DNA of 64,000 nucleotides from an uncultured Fenollaria sp. Its GTDB lineage: Bacteria > Bacillota > Clostridia > Tissierellales > Peptoniphilaceae. The notes beneath the pieces are model-generated. The model did no database searches, was not told the DNA's origin, and saw nothing but the letters and a program-made list of their open reading frames with translations. The position numbers were made by a program, and so were the translations under genes. Every line of letters starts with the position of its first letter. The first letter of the stretch is position 1. Positions 34,380 through 44,453 of this stretch are shown here, in pieces. The stretch lies in NCBI RefSeq assembly GCF_934202865.1, contig NZ_CAKPYL010000001.1, positions 1 to 64,000 of the forward strand. The letters are read 5' to 3'.

Positions 34380-34442
34380 GAAATAGCGGCTTATATCGAT
34401 TAAAATATATATGTACACACATTTATATTTTGCAGAGCGATG

Positions 34443-34479
34443 AAGAACCCCGTCCATAAATGGACGTGAACCTTTGCGC
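34443..34479 (-). repeat. Interspersed repeat, family C, copy 3
   Basis: On the minus strand GCGCAAAGGTTCA and GGGGTTCTTC flank the stem CGTCCAT/ATGGACG (34451-34466). Flanks equal those at 30508-30545, stem unrelated in sequence. Confidence 0.75.
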
Positions 34480-34497
34480 TATGCTGAGATTGGCGTA

Positions 34498-34564
34498 GTA
34501 CAGAATTTTTTTGGAGTGAGTCGTATGAATATACGTCGCAGCGACAAAAGAATTCGAAACTAGC
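34498..34564 (+). repeat. Interspersed repeat, family D, copy 2
   Basis: Flanks as in the copy at 10519-10586; here the centre is the stem CGTAT/ATACG with loop GAAT (34522-34535). The region 34380-34597 holds only this and the family C copy. Confidence 0.7.
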
Positions 34565-34597
34565 CAAGATCGCAAATCGAATGCAAAATAACAAAAA

Positions 34598-34616
34598 AGA
34601 GAGCAAAACGCTCTCT
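34598..34616 (-). terminator. Terminator of the secA-prfB-tsa operon
   Basis: Minus strand stem AGAGAGC/GCTCTCT with loop GTTTT followed by a T-run, 15 bp past the tsaD stop. Confidence 0.8.
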
Positions 34617-34630
34617 ATATAATAATTATT

Positions 34631-35632
34631 CTATAGTCCCAGATTTGGATCAACCTCAAAAGCAAGATCCAACCCCCGACATCCATTAACATATTCCAAA
34701 TATCCTTGCGCCCCAATCATCGCGGCATTATCTGTCGTATAAACTGCCTTCGGGTAATACAGCTTAAAGCCATGTGCCTTCTCTTCCTTAGCTAGCGCCT
34801 CACGTAGGGCCTTATTATTCGATACGCCGCCCGCAAGTACTATCTTGTCGTAGCCGAGCTCGTCTTTCAAATCAACTGCCTTCTTTGCGAGTACATCAAC
34901 TGCGGCTTTTTGGAATGAGGCTGCGACGTCGGCCTTATTCACTTCGCGTCCCCTTTGCTCTTCGTTATGAAGATAATTTAGGACCGCTGTTTTTAGTCCC
35001 GAGAAACTAAAGTTGTAGTCGCCCGACTTCATCATAACTCGTGGAAGCTCGATGGCATCTGGATTTCCTTCCTTAGCGAGTTTCTCTATCTCTGGTCCAC
35101 CCGGGTACGGTAGTCCCAAGGCTCTGGCGACCTTGTCAAAGGATTCGCCCGCTGCGTCATCAAGTGTCCTTCCGACTAAATCATAGTCGTAGTAGTCCTT
35201 CATATTTACAAGGTAAGTGTGGCCGCCCGAAACGACTAGCGAAACAAACGGCGGCTTCAAACCATCTGTCGTTATGTAATTTGCTGCGATGTGGCCCTTC
35301 ATGTGATTTACTGGCACTATCGGCACATCCATTGACATCGCTAAGGCCTTCGCGAATGAGACGCCAACTAAAAGGGCTCCGATCAGTCCCGGTCCCCTCG
35401 TTACAGAGATGAATTCGATTTCGGATAAGTCAGTTTTTGCCTCAGTGAGTGCCTCTTCCAAAACTGCCGAGATCGCCTCGATGTGCATTCTTGACGCAAT
35501 TTCAGGCACTACGCCCCCGAATTCTCTGTGCGTTGCTATTTGCGTTGCTATGACATTCGACAAAACTTCCAAGTCGTCCAATATGGCGATCGATGTCTCA
35601 TCGCATGAACTTTCTATCGCTAAATGTTTCAC
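34631..35632 (-). CDS. tsaD: tRNA N6-threonylcarbamoyltransferase TsaD (333 aa)
   Basis: Transfers the threonylcarbamoyl group to A37 of ANN-decoding tRNAs, together with TsaB and TsaE. AIESSCDETSIAI, the metal site HMKGH, PFVSLVVSGGHT, LDDAAGESFDKVAR and GGVSNNKALRE are intact. I choose the GTG at 35632: GGAGG is five bases upstream and it overlaps the rimI stop by 4 bp (GTGA). A longer GTG start at 35644 is possible. Confidence 0.93.
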   Translation of the reverse strand: MKHLAIESSCDETSIAILDDLEVLSNVIATQIATHREFGGVVPEIASRMHIEAISAVLEEALTEAKTDLSEIEFISVTRGPGLIGALLVGVSFAKALAMSMDVPIVPVNHMKGHIAANYITTDGLKPPFVSLVVSGGHTYLVNMKDYYDYDLVGRTLDDAAGESFDKVARALGLPYPGGPEIEKLAKEGNPDAIELPRVMMKSGDYNFSFSGLKTAVLNYLHNEEQRGREVNKADVAASFQKAAVDVLAKKAVDLKDELGYDKIVLAGGVSNNKALREALAKEEKAHGFKLYYPKAVYTTDNAAMIGAQGYLEYVNGCRGLDLAFEVDPNLGL

Positions 35633-36045
35633 TTTCTCCTCCACATAATCGCCGCATCTTCACCATGGTAATAGTTTTTGCGGACGCTTTCCTTTTTAAA
35701 ATCGTATTTTTCGTATAAGCTTATCGCTTTAAAATTGCTTTCCCGAACTTCTAGGGCAATGGCTTTGCCTTCGGCTACCTCAATCGCCTGGGCTAATAGC
35801 TTTGCTCCTATACCCTGGCCTCTCAGCTCTTCCGAAACAGCTATATGCATCAAATCTGCCTCGTCATAGAGAATTTTGATGTCTACAAAGCCTCCTACGG
35901 CTCCCGTTTCGTCCACGTATACAAAGGCCTTAGAGCTATCGCTTTTTAGCTCGCTCCCCACTACGCCCATGGTCCAAGGATCATCTGTCTTTGACAAAAT
36001 TTCGTAAATGGCCACCGCGTCATTAGGCTCTGCCCGTCTAATCAC
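35629..36045 (-). CDS. rimI: Ribosomal-protein-type GNAT acetyltransferase RimI (138 aa)
   Basis: GNAT fold N-acetyltransferase. The acetyl-CoA loop is ELRGQGIGAKLL (about residues 73-84), followed by LEVRESNFKAISLYEKYDF typical of RimI. It sits between tsaB and tsaD, the common Firmicute order, with 4-bp overlaps on both sides. Confidence 0.9.
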   Translation of the reverse strand: MIRRAEPNDAVAIYEILSKTDDPWTMGVVGSELKSDSSKAFVYVDETGAVGGFVDIKILYDEADLMHIAVSEELRGQGIGAKLLAQAIEVAEGKAIALEVRESNFKAISLYEKYDFKKESVRKNYYHGEDAAIMWRRK

Positions 36046-36713
36046 TTTTTATCTTCCTCAGCTTGCGATGACTTCATGTAAATAGGTATCGCGCCGTATC
36101 TATCTTCAGCTTCCATCTCATCAATATGGTCTATAACGTAGTCAAGGACTTCCTTTGCAATGGGTTCGTTCTCTCTATAGACGCCCGCTATGACATTCGC
36201 ACCGAACTTTTCCTTGTATTTTCCATAGAAATCGCCCGGCATAATGACAGTGCCGTCAAGTCCATTAACGAGGCTAATTAGCTCATCCAAAGTGTATATG
36301 CGCTCTTCGTTCATGAGCTCAAATTGATTTTCGTAGCTATAAAGCGCCGCGAAGGCTCTATCGCGTCTCGCATCAATCGCTGGAATTATGTATTTAAGCC
36401 CTTTGTAGCGATAGCTCATCGCCTTAAGCGAAGATACGGTATAAATGGGCTTCTCGTCCTTAAAGCTAAAGGCCTTAATCATGGCGGCTGCTATCCTAAG
36501 TCCTGTGAAAGAACCGGGTCCCTTCGAAACAGCAAAGGCATCGATCTCGTCCACTTTTAGACCAAAGATGTCTAAAATCTCCTTGGCCATAAGGGCAAGC
36601 TTTTCGGAGGCGCTTCTGTCGTATGAAACGTTGAACTCTCCTCTCACAACGCCGTCAACTGCAAGCGCCGCGCTTATATATCTACTTGAACTGTCTAAAC
36701 TTAAAATCTTCAT
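36042..36713 (-). CDS. tsaB: Threonylcarbamoylation scaffold protein TsaB (223 aa)
   Basis: Partner of TsaD with the same ASKHA fold but no catalysis. LSLDSSSRYISAAL and SKGPGSFTGLRI are the family landmarks. Start at 36713 with GAGG in front, seven bases after the tsaE stop. Confidence 0.92.
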   Translation of the reverse strand: MKILSLDSSSRYISAALAVDGVVRGEFNVSYDRSASEKLALMAKEILDIFGLKVDEIDAFAVSKGPGSFTGLRIAAAMIKAFSFKDEKPIYTVSSLKAMSYRYKGLKYIIPAIDARRDRAFAALYSYENQFELMNEERIYTLDELISLVNGLDGTVIMPGDFYGKYKEKFGANVIAGVYRENEPIAKEVLDYVIDHIDEMEAEDRYGAIPIYMKSSQAEEDKK

Positions 36714-36720
36714 ATTACCT

Positions 36721-37137
36721 CTAATAATCAAAATTCGTTTCTAAAATTCGGCTCTCGCCGTCCTTAATTAGGCTTATCTTTTTCGCGTCTTTGAACTCAT
36801 TCTCAATCGCTTCAGGCCACTCAATTAGGCTCACTGCGCCACCATCGTATAGGTAGTCATCAAGTCCAAGCGTATCTATGTCCATGGACTTTGTCAGTCT
36901 ATATAAGTCAAAGTGGTATATCGCCATGCCCTCTGCCTTATAAACGTTCATTATGGCAAATGTCGGGCTTGTTACGTAGTCATCTGAACCAAGCGCCTTG
37001 ACTATGGTCTTGGTGATGGTCGTTTTGCCGGCACCCATTTCCCCTTTTAAAAGAATTATGTCGCCTATATCAATTTTCTTCGCTATACGCTCGGCGGCGC
37101 GCCTTGTATCATCCAGTGTTTTCAGTACTTCTCTCAT
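36721..37137 (-). CDS. tsaE: tRNA threonylcarbamoylation ATPase TsaE (138 aa)
   Basis: P-loop ATPase that drives turnover of the TsaB-TsaD complex. Walker A GEMGAGKTT at about residues 34-42, then VTSPTFAIMNVY and HFDLYRL. One base separates its start from the prfB stop. Confidence 0.93.
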   Translation of the reverse strand: MREVLKTLDDTRRAAERIAKKIDIGDIILLKGEMGAGKTTITKTIVKALGSDDYVTSPTFAIMNVYKAEGMAIYHFDLYRLTKSMDIDTLGLDDYLYDGGAVSLIEWPEAIENEFKDAKKISLIKDGESRILETNFDY

Positions 37138-37138
37138 A

Positions 37139-38243
37139 TTACGCCTCCCTCACGTGATCAAGGTAGGCGTATATAAACTTGTCGATGTCGCCGTCAATGA
37201 CTTTTTGCACTTCGAAATTCTCTACATCTGTCCTATGGTCCTTGACAAGCATGTATGGATTGAAGATGTAGGAGCGGATTTGCGAGCCCCACGCAATCTG
37301 TGAGTAGTCGCCCGTAAGCTCATCTATGGTCTTTTTGCGCTCCTCTTCCTTCAGCTGAACAAGCTTGCCGTACAAAATACGAAGGGCTACCTCTTTGTTT
37401 TGCTTTTGGCTCCTTTCGTTTTGGCAAGTTGCGACCACGCCAGTCGGTATGTGCGTGATACGAACCGCTGAATCAGTGGTGTTGACGGATTGGCCGCCAG
37501 CGCCTTGTGAGCGGTAGTAGTCTATCTTTAAATCCTCTTCCTTTATATCTATAACAATATTTTCATCTATATCAGGGAAGACGTCGACCGAGGCAAAGCT
37601 TGTGTGCCTCTTCTTTTGCGCGTCGAAGGGCGATATCCTAACAAGTCTGTGAACCCCGCGCTCCGCCTTTAAAAAGCCATAGGCGTAGGCACCTAAAACC
37701 TTGAAATAAACACTTCTTATGCCGCCCTCGGTGTCCGCTAGATAGTCGATACACTCAAGTTTATACTCGTGATCGGCTGCCCATCTCGTGTACATGCGGT
37801 AGAGCATCTCCGCCCAGTCTTGAGCGTCGGTGCCGCCAGTACCTGCGTGTATCGATACGACCGCGCCATTCTTGTCATATTCGCCGTCAAGTAGCGTCCT
37901 CACCTTGAGTTCTTCGAGCGCCTTGTCTATTGACTCCGCCAAATCATGTAGAGCCTTGTAATTATCAGGCCTTTCCTCTTCGTAGAGCTCGATGTAGACA
38001 GCCATGTCCTCAAGATTTGATCCTATCTCCTCGTAGCTATTTAGAGGCGTAGTAACGTCTTTAAGCTCGTCTATTACCTTATCTGCCTTGTCCTTGTCGT
38101 CCCAGAATGACGGCTCGGCCATCTTCCTCTCAAGCTTCGTCTTAGTCTCTCTTAGACCATCAGCGTCAAAGATAGTCCCCTAACTTGATGTATCTCTCAT
38201 TAAAATTCGCGTAATCTTCCTTATACTCTTGTAATGTCTTCAT
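37139..38243 (-). CDS. prfB: Peptide chain release factor 2 with programmed +1 frameshift (367 aa)
   Basis: Reads UGA and UAA stop codons. The gene begins at ATG 38243 ([20 protein letters not shown]) and reaches CTT-TGA at 38171-38166 after 25 codons. A ribosome-site-like AGGGG stands just upstream, and the following C (CTTTGAC) is the classic RF2 autoregulatory shift site. After the +1 shift the protein continues LDADGLRETKTKLERKMAEP into the large frame. The GGQ motif is in YYRSQGAGGQSVNTTDSAVR and the stop-recognition motif SPFD is present. The start overlaps the secA stop by one base. Confidence 0.95.
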
Positions 38244-41005
38244 TACTCATTCCTTCCACAGCAGTTTTTGTACTTCTTGCCGCTTCCACATGGGCAAGGA
38301 TCGTTCCTGCCAACTTTTTTAGTTTTTCTAACGTATGGCTTCTTCTTTTCGTCAGAACCCGCGCCTTCAAAACCTTCCTTTATATTCTTATTTTGCTCTC
38401 TTCTCTTAACCTTGCTTGGATCTTCAACGTGGAATAAAATCCTTAAAGTGTCTTCCTTGATCGCTTCATTCATCGCCTCGAACATGTCAAAGCCTTCAAT
38501 TGCGTAGGCCCTAGCAGGGTCCTCTTGCGCCATGGACCTAAGTCCAATGCCTTGCTTCAACTGATCCATCGCGTCGATGTGATCCATCCACTTGTCGTCA
38601 ACAACTTGTAGAAGCACGATTCTCTCTATCTCTCTGAACTTTTCAGGAGTAAATTCATTTTCCTTCGCTTCGTATTTTTTAAGCGCGTGCTCTGTAAGCA
38701 TGTCAATTAGCTCATCCTTGAGAATGTCCTTAGTGTTTAGACCATCAATATCTTCTATATCTATATCGAAAATGGCCTTAAGGTGCATGAATAAGCTCTT
38801 GAAGTCCCAGTCGCCACAGTCTTCTTTTTCAAAAGTCATGGTATTTACAAAACCCGCTATGACATCCTTGATCATGGCAGTGATATTGTCCCTAAAATCA
38901 GCGCCTTCAAGGAGTTTCTTTCTCTCAGCGTAGATGACTTCCCTTTGCTTGTTCATTACATCATCGTACTTAAGAACGTGCTTTCTGATACCGTAGTTGT
39001 TTCCTTCGACCTTTCTTTGAGCCGACTCAATCAGCCTTGTCAATACTGGTGATTTTATCGAGTCGCCCTCAGGCATCTTCATCATGTCGATGGCGTTTTT
39101 AAATCTGTCGCCGCCAAATAGACGCATCAAGTCGTCTTCAGCAGATATATAGAATGTCGATGAACCGGGGTCACCTTGTCTGCCGGCACGACCACGGAGT
39201 TGATTGTCGATACGTCTTGACTCGTGTCTTTCAGTACCGATGATGTGTAAGCCGCCTGCATCAATAACCTTAGCCTTTTCCTCTTGAAGTTCCTTCTTAT
39301 ATTGTTCAACGTATTCGTCGTATTCTTTTCTATTCTTTAGTATTTCAGCATCCTTAGTGTCTTCATGCGAGTCAACTTGAGCCATCTCTTCCTCAGATAG
39401 ACCCTTTCTTCTCATCGCTTGCTTTGCCATAAACTCAGGGTTACCGCCTAAGATGATGTCGGTACCACGGCCCGCCATGTTAGTCGCTATCGTAACTTGA
39501 CCCAAACGGCCCGCTTGAGCAACTATTTCCGCTTCTTTGTCGTGGAACTTCGCGTTCAAGACCTCATGCTTGATGCCAGTCTTTTTAAGTAGTTTCGATA
39601 GTTCTTCCGACTTTTCTATGGATATAGTTCCGACTAGAACCGGTTGTCCAGTAGCGTGTCTAGCCTTGATATCATCAATAACAGCGCCGAATTTCTCAGC
39701 CTCAGTCCTATAAATCTCGTCAGGATTGTCTTGTCTAATAACCGGCTTGTTAGTCGGTATCTCAATAACGTCCATGTGGTAGATGTCTTGAAATTCCTCT
39801 TCTTCAGTCTTTGCAGTACCAGTCATACCCGAAAGTTTCTTGTACATTCTAAAGTAGTTTTGGAAAGTTATAGTCGCCAAAGTCTTCGACTCGCTCCTAA
39901 CCTCAAGGCCTTCCTTCGCCTCAATTGCTTGATGTAGACCATCCGAGTAGCGTCTACCAAACATCAAACGGCCAGTAAACTCGTCAACGATGATGATCTC
40001 GCCATCTTTCACAACATAGTCCTTGTCCTTCTTCATAAGACTTCTAGCCTTCATCGCTTGATTAATATGGTGAATGATCTCCATATTCTCAATGTCAGAG
40101 AGGTTTTCAACCTTGAAAAATTCCTCCGCCTTCTTAGTTCCAAGCTCTGTTAATAGCACAGAACGGTCCTTTTCGTTGACAACGTAGTCCTTAGTCTCTT
40201 CCTCCTCTTCCTCTTGCTTAACAAACCTGTCAAGAGGGTCCACGTGCTCGTCAGGGTCTTGAATTCTGACCGATAGACGCGATACAAAAGTCTTTGCAAG
40301 CTCATAAAGATCAGTAGATTTGTCACCTTGACCAGAAATGATTAAAGGCGTTCTCGCCTCATCTATTAAAATAGAGTCCACTTCGTCGACAATCGCGTAG
40401 TTTAGCTCCCTTTGCACCATATTTTCCTTGTAGATAACCATGTTGTCCCTTAAGTAGTCGAAACCGAATTCATTGTTAGTACCATAAGTTATGTCAGATG
40501 CGTAAGCTATTTTCCTATCTTCCTTAGGCATGTCGTGCACAATGCAGCCGACAGATAGACCAAGATATTCAAAAACCTTGCCCATCCAGTCCCTGTCACG
40601 CTTAGCAAGGTAGTCGTTTACAGTAACGATGTGTACACCCTTGCCCTCAAGCGCATTTAAGTAAGCCGGCATAGTCTCAACCAAAGTCTTACCTTCACCA
40701 GTTTTCATCTCAGCGATGCGGCCTTGATGCAAAATGATGCCGCCTTCGACTTGCACCCTGTATGGCGTCATGCCTAGAACCCTCTTAGAAGCTTCCCTAA
40801 CAGTCGCAAACGCCTCCGGCAAAATGTCATCAAGCGTTTCGCCGCCCTTAAGTCTTTCCTTTAATTTATTAGTATTATCCTTTAATTCCTCGTCCGATAG
40901 CTTAGAGTATTCATCCTCCAAAGCCATAACCTCTTCAACTTGTGATTTGTTCTTTTTAATAGCCCTATCAGAAGTAGAGCCAAATATTTTTGAGAATAAT
41001 CCCAT
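38243..41005 (-). CDS. secA: Preprotein translocase ATPase SecA (920 aa)
   Basis: Motor for export through SecYEG. Walker A is MKTGEGKTL, the DEAD-like box [13 protein letters not shown], and [12 protein letters not shown] belongs to the second motor domain. The C-terminus carries the zinc motif [16 protein letters not shown] used for SecB/phospholipid contact. Length is normal. First gene of the secA-prfB-tsaEB-rimI-tsaD transcript. Confidence 0.97.
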   Translation of the reverse strand: MGLFSKIFGSTSDRAIKKNKSQVEEVMALEDEYSKLSDEELKDNTNKLKERLKGGETLDDILPEAFATVREASKRVLGMTPYRVQVEGGIILHQGRIAEMKTGEGKTLVETMPAYLNALEGKGVHIVTVNDYLAKRDRDWMGKVFEYLGLSVGCIVHDMPKEDRKIAYASDITYGTNNEFGFDYLRDNMVIYKENMVQRELNYAIVDEVDSILIDEARTPLIISGQGDKSTDLYELAKTFVSRLSVRIQDPDEHVDPLDRFVKQEEEEEETKDYVVNEKDRSVLLTELGTKKAEEFFKVENLSDIENMEIIHHINQAMKARSLMKKDKDYVVKDGEIIIVDEFTGRLMFGRRYSDGLHQAIEAKEGLEVRSESKTLATITFQNYFRMYKKLSGMTGTAKTEEEEFQDIYHMDVIEIPTNKPVIRQDNPDEIYRTEAEKFGAVIDDIKARHATGQPVLVGTISIEKSEELSKLLKKTGIKHEVLNAKFHDKEAEIVAQAGRLGQVTIATNMAGRGTDIILGGNPEFMAKQAMRRKGLSEEEMAQVDSHEDTKDAEILKNRKEYDEYVEQYKKELQEEKAKVIDAGGLHIIGTERHESRRIDNQLRGRAGRQGDPGSSTFYISAEDDLMRLFGGDRFKNAIDMMKMPEGDSIKSPVLTRLIESAQRKVEGNNYGIRKHVLKYDDVMNKQREVIYAERKKLLEGADFRDNITAMIKDVIAGFVNTMTFEKEDCGDWDFKSLFMHLKAIFDIDIEDIDGLNTKDILKDELIDMLTEHALKKYEAKENEFTPEKFREIERIVLLQVVDDKWMDHIDAMDQLKQGIGLRSMAQEDPARAYAIEGFDMFEAMNEAIKEDTLRILFHVEDPSKVKRREQNKNIKEGFEGAGSDEKKKPYVRKTKKVGRNDPCPCGSGKKYKNCCGRNE

Positions 41006-41037
41006 ATCTTCACCTTCTTTAAATTACTTCACCCTTT

Positions 41038-41066
41038 ATTATACCCGATAATAGAATAAAATTCAA
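41038..41066 (-). promoter_or_regulatory. secA promoter
   Basis: Minus strand: TTGAAT (41061-41066), 17-bp spacer, TATAAT (41038-41043). Confidence 0.7.
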
Positions 41067-41139
41067 GAACTTGGAAAATATTTTATGAGTAATAGCCCTC
41101 GCCACGCGCATGGCCTTGCCCCTTCAGTTGATTTTGTTT

Positions 41140-41193
41140 GGCAAATGGCGGGCAGATGGTATACGCCGTGCAAATGGTATATGACGAGCGATT
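41140..41193 (+). repeat. 18-bp tandem repeat, three units
   Basis: Three units of the type GGTATACGCCGTGCAAAT. The same 18-bp repeat has six units at 60211-60318. Both arrays lie about 135-140 bp before a family B element. Confidence 0.75.
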
Positions 41194-41332
41194 GATTTTT
41201 TTACTTATAATTCTCTTCCTATATATATACTTCTCTTCCTATTATATATAGGCAAAGAGATATTAATTGAAAAAACGTTTTACACGCAAAACGACTTTTG
41301 CTAAATGTGTTTTTATTGAACTATGACTTTTT

Positions 41333-41592
41333 AGAAAATTGATTTTCACGAGCGCAGCCTTCGGAATAAATTGCTATTAGTGAGAAAAGATATGTTCCAA
41401 AAGCAGCGCATTGAGACAAATTGCTTCAATTGCTTTGCGAAGGACGACGGCCATAAATCCATCTAGTGAAGCGTAGCGTAACGAATATGGATTTATAGTC
41501 GGACAAGCTTAGCAATTGTCAATTTGTTGAACTAAGCTGCATGGAACTATCTTTTCGATGTGCAAGCGAAGGAAAACAATTTTCGATGTACA
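41333..41592 (+). repeat. Interspersed repeat, family B, copy 1
   Basis: About 260 bp. Its ends match family A in inverse orientation (GATTTTCACGAGCGCAGCCT at the left; TTTTCGATGTGCAA at the right). The centre has stem ATAAATCCAT/ATGGATTTAT (41453-41496) around a loop AGTGAAGCGTAGCGTAACGA, homologous to the family A loop. No coding capacity. Together with the tandem array it fills the 777 bp between secA and pstS. Confidence 0.8.
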
Positions 41593-41681
41593 ATTACTTT
41601 CCGTTCATATCGCCTCCATTTGTAAAGTTTATTTTACATTCGCAAGACCATTTTCGTAAAAATCAAAAAAAATTTAGTGAT

Positions 41682-41744
41682 TTTACATATTTTACATAAT
41701 CTTTACAAAATTAATATACATTCTTAACACAAGGCCACTATAAT
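41682..41744 (+). promoter_or_regulatory. Pho-box-like repeats and pstS promoter
   Basis: TTTACA occurs at 41682, 41691 and 41702 and TTAACA at 41724, close to helical phasing, before a TATAAT -10 box (41739-41744) without a good -35. This resembles the direct-repeat PhoP/PhoB boxes of Firmicutes and fits control by the PhoB/PhoR pair encoded in the same operon. Confidence 0.65.
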
Positions 41745-41782
41745 CAACTTGTAAAAATCATTTAAAGGAGTGTTATTTAAAA

Positions 41783-42721
41783 ATGACAAAAAAATTAATT
41801 TCATTATTGCTAGTACTTGTATTAGCATTCTCTCTAGTAGCTTGCTCTAAGGGTGACGACAAGCCAGCTGAAACAGCTACTGAAACAAAAACAGAAGACA
41901 CAAAGACTGAAGAAAAAACTGAAGAAAAAGCACCTGAAGCTTCTAACGAAACTATCACTGTAATCTCAAGAGAAGACGGTTCTGGTACTAGAGGAGCTTT
42001 CATCGAAATCGCTGGTATCGAAGAAAAAGACGGAGATACTAAGGTTGACAAAACTACTGTTGACGCTGTTGTTCAAAAATCTACTAACGCTGTGCTAATG
42101 ACTGTTAACGGTGACAAGAACGCAATCGGTTACATCTCTTTAGGATCTTTAAACGATAGCGTTAAGGCTGTTAAGGTTGAAGGCGTTGAAGCTACTGCTG
42201 ATGACGTTCTTGACGGTTCATACAAGATCGCAAGACCATTCAACATTGTTTACAAGGGCGAACTTGATGGACTTAAGAAAGACTTCGTAGACTTTATGAT
42301 GTCTAAAGAAGGTCAAGACATGGTTCTTGAAAACAAATACGTTCAAGTTGACACTGCAGCTCCTGAATACAAACAAAATTCTCAATCAGGTAAGCTTGTA
42401 GTTGGTGGATCAACATCTGTTACTCCACTTATGGAAAAATTCGCTGAAAAATACATGGAAATGTATCCAGACGTTAAGATTGAAATCCAATCAACTGGAT
42501 CATCTGCTGGTATCCAAGCAGCTATCGAAGGTGCAGCTGATTTAGGTATGGCATCAAGAGACGTTTCTGATGAAGAAAAGGCTGAATTAAATAACATAGT
42601 TATCGCTAAAGACGGTATCGCTGTTATAGTTAACAATGAAAATGCAATCGAAGATTTAACTCTTGATCAAATCAAAGGCATCTTCGTAGGCGATATCAAA
42701 ACTTGGGGAGATATTAAATAA
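41783..42721 (+). CDS. pstS: Phosphate-binding lipoprotein PstS, circularly permuted (312 aa)
   Basis: High-affinity phosphate receptor; lipobox Cys21 (LVACSK). The two halves are swapped compared with classical PstS. Residues 54-190 carry VISREDGSGTRGAF and NAIGYISLGSLND, normally the second half. Residues 195-312 carry VVGGSTSVTPLMEKFAEKY, GAADLGMASRDV and IAKDGIAVIVNNENA, ending TWGDIK, normally the first half. The join is at the linker, so both lobes are complete and the fold can form. Heads pstSCAB-phoU-phoBR. Confidence 0.9.
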   Translation: MTKKLISLLLVLVLAFSLVACSKGDDKPAETATETKTEDTKTEEKTEEKAPEASNETITVISREDGSGTRGAFIEIAGIEEKDGDTKVDKTTVDAVVQKSTNAVLMTVNGDKNAIGYISLGSLNDSVKAVKVEGVEATADDVLDGSYKIARPFNIVYKGELDGLKKDFVDFMMSKEGQDMVLENKYVQVDTAAPEYKQNSQSGKLVVGGSTSVTPLMEKFAEKYMEMYPDVKIEIQSTGSSAGIQAAIEGAADLGMASRDVSDEEKAELNNIVIAKDGIAVIVNNENAIEDLTLDQIKGIFVGDIKTWGDIK

Positions 42722-42790
42722 TTTAGACTAAAACAAAATTTCTTGAGGAGGGCCAGATTTGAGCCCTCCATAATTTTATAAGGAGTAATT

Positions 42791-43657
42791 ATGAATAAAA
42801 ATTTTAAAGAGAATTTCATGAAGTATTTCTTCTTTGTCATCTCTCTAATATCTGTCTTTGCTCTTTTACTTATATGCTACTTCATTTTTTCTGAAGGCAT
42901 TCCCTTTGTAAAAGAGTACGGACTAAAAGCATTTTTATTTGGCAAAGTATGGGCTCCTAGGAACGTTCCCGCATCTTACGGTATCGTGTCAATGGTAGTT
43001 GGCTCAGTGTATACAACGCTCGGCGCGATCATCATAGGTCTGCCTATAGGTTTACTTACAGCCATATATATGGCTTTCTATTCCAATAAAAAAGCATACA
43101 AAATACTGGAGCCAGCTGTTCAGCTAATGGCGGGCATCCCTTCAATAGTATATGGTTTCTTTGCCCTTGTAGTTATTGTGCCACTTGTAAGAAAAAGTTT
43201 TGGCGGTGACGGCATGAATATAATAACGGCTTCCCTACTTCTAGGAATAATGATACTTCCAACTATAATCTCCATTTGCGAGGCATCATTAAGGGCCGTC
43301 CCAAAAGCCTTCTTCCAAGGTTCAGTAGCACTCGGCGCAAGTAAAGAAATAAGCATATTTAAAGTCGTTGTACCTGCTGCAAAGAGCGGAATCATCTCCT
43401 CTTTCATCTTAGGTATAGGTAGAGCGATTGGTGAAACTATGGCTGTTTACTTAATTGCGGGTAATCAGCCTAGAATCCCAGGCTCCATTACACAAGGGGT
43501 TAGAACACTTACTACAAATATAGTTATAGAGATGGCATACGCTACACCAAAGCATAGACAAGGACTTATCGCAACTGCCATGGTCCTATTCATCTTCATT
43601 TTGGTAATTAACACTATATTCTACTTTATAAAAGGAAGTGAAAAGAATTATGAGTAA
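42791..43657 (+). CDS. pstC: Phosphate ABC transporter permease PstC (288 aa)
   Basis: One of the two membrane subunits of the Pst importer. Six helices; family landmarks ASYGIVSMVVGSVYTTLGAI and MAGIPSIVYGFFAL, and the coupling-loop region ALRAVPKAFFQGSVALGASK. Ribosome site AAGGAG precedes the ATG. Confidence 0.95.
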   Translation: MNKNFKENFMKYFFFVISLISVFALLLICYFIFSEGIPFVKEYGLKAFLFGKVWAPRNVPASYGIVSMVVGSVYTTLGAIIIGLPIGLLTAIYMAFYSNKKAYKILEPAVQLMAGIPSIVYGFFALVVIVPLVRKSFGGDGMNIITASLLLGIMILPTIISICEASLRAVPKAFFQGSVALGASKEISIFKVVVPAAKSGIISSFILGIGRAIGETMAVYLIAGNQPRIPGSITQGVRTLTTNIVIEMAYATPKHRQGLIATAMVLFIFILVINTIFYFIKGSEKNYE

Positions 43658-44453
43658 ATTTTTGAAAATATTAATCAAAGTCGCTGCCTACTTCACATTG
43701 GCGACGCTTATCTTCATAATCCTTTACATCTCCGTCAATGGTCTACCAAATTTAAAGCCGTCGTTATTTGCACTTAAGTACACAACTGAGAACGTATCGA
43801 TGCTGCCAAGCTTAATTGTAACGCTTGTAGTAGTTATACTCACTTTACTAGTTGCTGTGCCTATAGGCGTAGCGAGCGCCATCTACCTAAGTGAATACTC
43901 GAAGAAAGGCTCAAAGATTGTTAAGATCATTAGGCTTGGTACTGAGTCACTTGCAGGTATCCCGTCTATCATCTACGGTCTATTTGGTATGATCTTTTTC
44001 GTATATGAACTGCAAATGCAATATTCGATCATGGCCTGTGTATTAACCGCCATCATCATGGTACTGCCAATAATTATAAGAACGTCGGAAGAAGCGATAC
44101 TAGCTGTGCCTGACTCATTTAGAAAGGCATCCTTTGGTCTAGGCGCGGGAAAGCTATCGACGATATTCAAAGTAGTTTTACCTCCAGCTATGAACGGAAT
44201 TTTGGCGGGTATCATACTTTCTATAGGTAGAATCGTCGGCGAAACTGCTGCATTTATCTACACTCTAGGTACTGCGACTGCCATGCCAAAGGCGCTTAAC
44301 GAATCAGGAAGAACGCTTGCCCTACACATGTACGTACTAAGTGACGAGGGCTTCCACGTTGAAGCAAGTTTTGCAACTGCCTTTGTTTTACTGATTGTAG
44401 TTGTAATTATCAATATGCTTTCAACAAAATTATCAAGAAAGGTTATGAAATAA
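43650..44453 (+). CDS. pstA: Phosphate ABC transporter permease PstA (267 aa)
   Basis: Second membrane subunit. Six helices with [18 protein letters not shown] and [21 protein letters not shown] start it at ATG 43650, which overlaps the pstC stop by 8 bp; a GTG at 43638 is directly against the ribosome site and less likely. Confidence 0.93.
   Translation: MSKFLKILIKVAAYFTLATLIFIILYISVNGLPNLKPSLFALKYTTENVSMLPSLIVTLVVVILTLLVAVPIGVASAIYLSEYSKKGSKIVKIIRLGTESLAGIPSIIYGLFGMIFFVYELQMQYSIMACVLTAIIMVLPIIIRTSEEAILAVPDSFRKASFGLGAGKLSTIFKVVLPPAMNGILAGIILSIGRIVGETAAFIYTLGTATAMPKALNESGRTLALHMYVLSDEGFHVEASFATAFVLLIVVVIINMLSTKLSRKVMK

Noticed and set aside
33997-34422. A 141-residue frame overlapping the small HxCxxxxCPIC protein
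   Set aside because: Out of frame with the conserved motif and the good ribosome site at 34325.
41006-41782. Possible small RNA or peptide gene between secA and pstS
   Set aside because: Apart from promoters, the tandem repeat and family B element I see no ribosome site with an adequate frame; an RNA gene cannot be judged without expression data.
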